Source of the DNA: Microvirga ossetica
GTDB lineage: Bacteria; Pseudomonadota; Alphaproteobacteria; Rhizobiales; Beijerinckiaceae
Reading direction: 5' to 3'
Assembly (NCBI RefSeq): GCF_002741015.1
Contig: NZ_CP016616.1
Coordinates: 5,779,141-5,843,140 of the forward strand
DNA length: 64,000 nt
Under the pieces are notes generated by a model that made no database searches, was not told the origin of the DNA, and saw only the letters and a program-made list of their open reading frames with translations. Each line of letters begins with the position of its first letter. The first letter of the stretch is position 1. Of the stretch, positions 61,019 through 64,000 are shown in pieces. A program made the translations under genes and the position numbers.

Positions 61019-63267
61019 TTGATCGACCAGGACACCATTGGACAGCGGCAGACGGTGGAGCCGTCCCAGAGCGGCCTCGGCTGGCTCGGGTACGGAGCCG
61101 TGCTGTCGGCGCTCGCATCCGCCCTTGCGACCTTCCTGATCCTCGCCGGCGCAACGCCCGTGCTGCCCACCCATAACGTTGTGGTGTGGGTGTTCCTGAT
61201 GAACGGGCTGCTGATCGCCCTGCTTCTCGGGATCGTCGCCTGGCAGACCCGGAAGCTGGTGCGCGAGCGCAGGGCAGGGGCGGCAGCGGCCGGTCTCCAC
61301 GTGCGAATCGTCGGGTTGTTCAGCCTGGTGGCGGTCTTGCCTGCCATCCTCGTGGCGGCGGTCGCGACCGTCACCCTCGAGCGCGGCCTCGATCCCTGGT
61401 TCACGGGCTCGCTCAAGGAGCTCATGAACAACACGGTCTCCATCGCGCGGTCCTACCGGGAACTGCAATGCCGGGACGCTGGCCCGCGAAACGCAGCTGA
61501 TGGCGGCCGACCTCAACCGCGCCAAGGTTCTTTTCGACGCCGATCGCAACCTCTTCCGGGAATTCATGAATTCCCGCACCGTCTTCCTCGGCTTTCCGCT
61601 TGCCATGATCGTCGATCCGGACGGAACGGTCGTCGAGCGGATCGAAGCGAAGAAGCTCGACGGCATTCCCCCGCCCTCGCAGACCGATCTGCAGGAAGCC
61701 AGCAACCGGGAGGCGCTCTGCCTCTTCCAGGATCTGGCAACATCTTCCGCTCCGCCCTGAAGCTCGATGCCCATGGCGGACGCATCCTCTATGTCGCGCG
61801 GGAGGTGGATCCCGCGCGATCGAGTTCCCGCGGGTCGCGGAGGTGGGTGTGGCCTTCTACGAGGCTCTCGAGCAGAAGAAGGCCGGTATCCAGATCGCCT
61901 TCGCCTCCATGTTCACCCTGATCGCGTTGATCGTCCTGCTTTCAGCCGTCTGGTTCGGCCTGAACTTCGCCAACCGGCTGGTCGCGCCGATCCGTCGGAT
62001 GATCCATGCCACGGACCAGGTCGCCACCGCACTTCTATGTCCAGGTGCCCGTGCGCCGGGGCGAGGGCGATCTCGGCCACCTGGGCGAGACCTTCAACAA
62101 GATGACGTCGGAGCTGCGTCGCCAGCACGACGGCCTGACCGCCGCGAGCGACCTGATGGACCGGCGCCGCCGCTTCACCGAAGCGGTTCTGGCTGGCGTC
62201 TCGGCGGGTGTCATCGGCGTCAATGCCCGCGGGCTCATCACCATCGTGAACCCCTCGACAGAAGCCCTGCTCGGCACGACCCGCGAGGAACTGCTCGGCA
62301 AGCCCATCGCCATGGTGCTGCCGGAGGTGGCGCCTCTGGTCGAAGAGATGAGCCACGGCCGGCAGCGCCTGATGCAGCAGCAGATCCACATCTCCGCCGA
62401 GGCAAGGAGCGTACGATCGACGTCCGCGTCACCAGCGAGCAGGCCCGCGCCGAGAAGCGGGATCTCGTGATCACGCTCGACGACATCACCGATCTCGTCT
62501 TGGCGCAGCGCACCTCCGCCTGGGCCGACGTGGCACGCCGCATCGCCCACGAGATCAAGAATCCGCTGACCCCGATCAGCTCTCCGCCGAGCGCATCCGG
62601 CGCAAATACGGCAAGGTCATCACCACGATCGCGAGGTTTTCGATCAATGCACGGACCCATCGTGCGGCAGGTCGACGACATCAAACGCATGGTGGACGAG
62701 TTCTCGTCCTTCGCACGCATGCCGAAGCCGGCAATCAGCGACGAGGATCTCGCCGAGACGATCCGCCAGGTGGTCTTCATGATGAAGATCGCCCACCCCG
62801 AGATCGAGTTCGTTGACCGTGTGCCTGCAGGACGTCTCGTCGCGCCGTTCGACCGACGGCTCGTTTCGCAGGCGGTCACGAACATCGTCAAGAACGCCAC
62901 GGAGGCCATTGCGGCCGTGCGGGAGGCGGAGGGGGCAGGCGCAGATCTCGGTGCTGCTCGACGATACCCATCCGGAGTATCTGATCATTGCCGTCACGGA
63001 TAACGGCAAGGGCTTTCCCGTCGAAGGCCGGCAGCGGGGCTGCTCGAGCCCTACATGACGACCCGCGAGGGCGGCACCGGGCTCGGACTGCCGATCGTCG
63101 CCAAGATCTTGGAAGACCATGGGGGCGGCATGGAGCTGGCCGACAACCCCGCCGGACGAGGCGGCCAGGTTCGCATGTGGATCCCGAAGACGAAACAAGA
63201 TGTATCGGAAGAGGCATCGGCCGCTTCCAGTCGAACGACTCTCGCAAGGCAAGCTTATGAGCGCTGA
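61019..63267 (+). CDS. ntrY: Nitrogen regulation sensor kinase NtrY, with about ten frameshifts
   Basis: Membrane histidine kinase paired with NtrX. Pieces in successive frames cover the whole family layout: N-terminal membrane helices (residues about 20-110 of the first piece), a periplasmic part, a further helix before a HAMP-like segment (FANRLVAPIRRMIHATDQVA), a PAS region (AGVSAGVIGVNARGLITIVN), [12 protein letters not shown] with the phosphorylated histidine, IVKNATEAI, and the ATP lid MTTREGGTGLGLPIV. Breaks lie near 61474, 61736, 61812, 62029, 62401, 62576, 62627, 62655, 62933 and 63038. Each is explained by one or two bases, mostly in G or C runs. The start (TTG at 61019 or GTG at 60953) is uncertain. 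The end overlaps ntrX by 11 bp. Confidence 0.75.
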
Positions 63268-64000
63268 TATTCTCGTCGTCGATGACGAAGTCGATATTCG
63301 TGAGCTGGTCGCCGGCATCCTGGAGGATGAAGGCCACCGCACGCGCACGGCGGGCACCTCCGATGATGCCCTGGCCGCCATCGAGACGCGTCGTCCGCAT
63401 CTCGTCTTCCTGGACATCTGGCTGCAGGGAAGCCGTCTCGATGGTCTCCAGGTCCTGGAAATCGTCAAATCGCAGCACCCTGATCTGCCCGTCGTGATGA
63501 TCTCGGGCCACGGCAATATCGAGACGGCGGTCTCCGCCATCAAAGCCGGGGCCTACGACTTCATCGAGAAGCCGTTCAAGGCGGATCGACTCGTGCTCGT
63601 GGCCGAGCGTGCCCTGGAAGCCTCCCGCCTCAAGCGCGAGGTGCGTGACCTGCGCTCGCGCTCCGTTCAGGCGAGCCGCATCGCTGGTCGTTCGATCGTC
63701 ATCAACCAGCTCAGGCAGGCGGTGGAACGTGCCGCCCCGACCAATGCGCGCATTTTGATCACGGGCGCACCCGGCTCCGGCAAGGAGTTGACGGCACGAA
63801 CCGTTCACCTCTCCACCCGCGCCAGCAGCCCCTTCGTGGTCGTCTCGGCCGCCACGATCACACCTGAGACCATGGAGGCTGAGCTTTTCGGCACCGAGAG
63901 CGGCGCGGGCGGCGCACGCCGCGTCGGCGCCCTCGAGGGGCGCACGGCGGCACGCTCTACATCGACGAGATCGCCGACATGCCGCGCGCAGACGCAGAGC
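63257..64000 (+). CDS. ntrX: Nitrogen response regulator NtrX (partial, two indels)
   Basis: Partner regulator of NtrY, an NtrC-type activator. The gene runs off the right edge. The receiver domain is complete (VVDDEVDIRELV, Asp53 in LVFLDIWL, MISGHGNIETAV, KAGAYDFIEKPF). The AAA+ domain starts with ILITGAPGSGKEL as Walker A, where GAPGSGKE differs from the usual GESGTGKE, and the ELFG motif is present. A missing G in the run at 63937-63940 and an extra base near 63988 break the frame just before the edge. Confidence 0.85.
   Translation, partial: MSADILVVDDEVDIRELVAGILEDEGHRTRTAGTSDDALAAIETRRPHLVFLDIWLQGSRLDGLQVLEIVKSQHPDLPVVMISGHGNIETAVSAIKAGAYDFIEKPFKADRLVLVAERALEASRLKREVRDLRSRSVQASRIAGRSIVINQLRQAVERAAPTNARILITGAPGSGKELTARTVHLSTRASSPFVVVSAATITPETMEAELFGTESGAGGARRVGALEGRTAARSTSTRSPTCRAQTQS

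Overview
The window is chromosomal backbone from a GC-rich alphaproteobacterium. Gene order and content point to the Hyphomicrobiales (Rhizobiales). The evidence is the run rpsB-tsf-pyrH-frr-uppS-cdsA-dxr-rseP-bamA-lpxD-fabZ-lpxA-lpxI-lpxB, the fused IspDF, a pyruvate dehydrogenase E1 beta that carries its own lipoyl domain, dusB followed by ntrB-ntrC-ntrY-ntrX, and an alphaproteobacterial LexA box (GTTC-N7-GTTC) in front of lexA. A Methylobacteriaceae genus such as Microvirga is plausible, but the genus is an inference only. I saw no rRNA, tRNA, CRISPR array, insertion sequence or prophage.

Layout. 1-4.2 kb: a tiny membrane peptide, dnaE and a GNAT acetyltransferase. 4.4-18.9 kb (+): translation factors, isoprenoid and phospholipid synthesis, RseP, BamA and lipid A synthesis. 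19.1-22 kb (-): gltA and gltX. 22.2-25.2 kb: comEC converging on lexA. 25.2-26.6 kb: an AT-richer accessory pocket holding two truncated, RTX-like 5' gene ends that face each other. 26.6-34.3 kb (-): a tight operon ppiD-trpE-trpG-trpD-trpC-moaC-moeA. 34.4-37.6 kb (+): tpiA, secG, pyrG. 37.9-39.6 kb: three small accessory genes (VOC, DUF350, HTH). 39.8-43.9 kb: kdsA, an MFS carrier, queF, eno. 44.2-50.5 kb (+): an FtsB/DivIC-like protein and the pyruvate dehydrogenase operon, with a DUF5076-like gene between pdhB and pdhC. 50.6-53.5 kb: a second accessory pocket with a GFA-type zinc protein, a Bcr/CflA exporter, several palindromic repeats and a promoter driving a strongly structured RNA-like region. 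53.5-57.2 kb: lipA, a P-loop kinase-like protein, a RatA/Coq10-like protein, cinA, ispDF. 57.3-64 kb (+): dusB and the nitrogen two-component genes ntrB, ntrC, ntrY, ntrX.

The genes form linked house-keeping circuits. IspDF and Dxr feed isoprenoids to UppS. LpxD, FabZ, LpxA, LpxI, LpxB and KdsA build lipid A and Kdo, while BamA, RseP and PpiD maintain the envelope. TpiA, Eno, the pyruvate dehydrogenase complex and GltA carry carbon from glycolysis into the citrate cycle, and LipA makes the lipoyl cofactor that the dehydrogenase uses.

Three families of dispersed palindromic repeats occupy most of the longer gene-free stretches. The most unusual leads are the collapsed pair of RTX-like gene ends between moeA and lexA, the structured region upstream of lipA, and the DUF5076 gene inside the pyruvate dehydrogenase operon. 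From 59.8 kb to the right edge at least 13 small indels break ntrC, ntrY and ntrX. None were noticed in the preceding 59.8 kb, so I read this as poor local sequence quality rather than biology.
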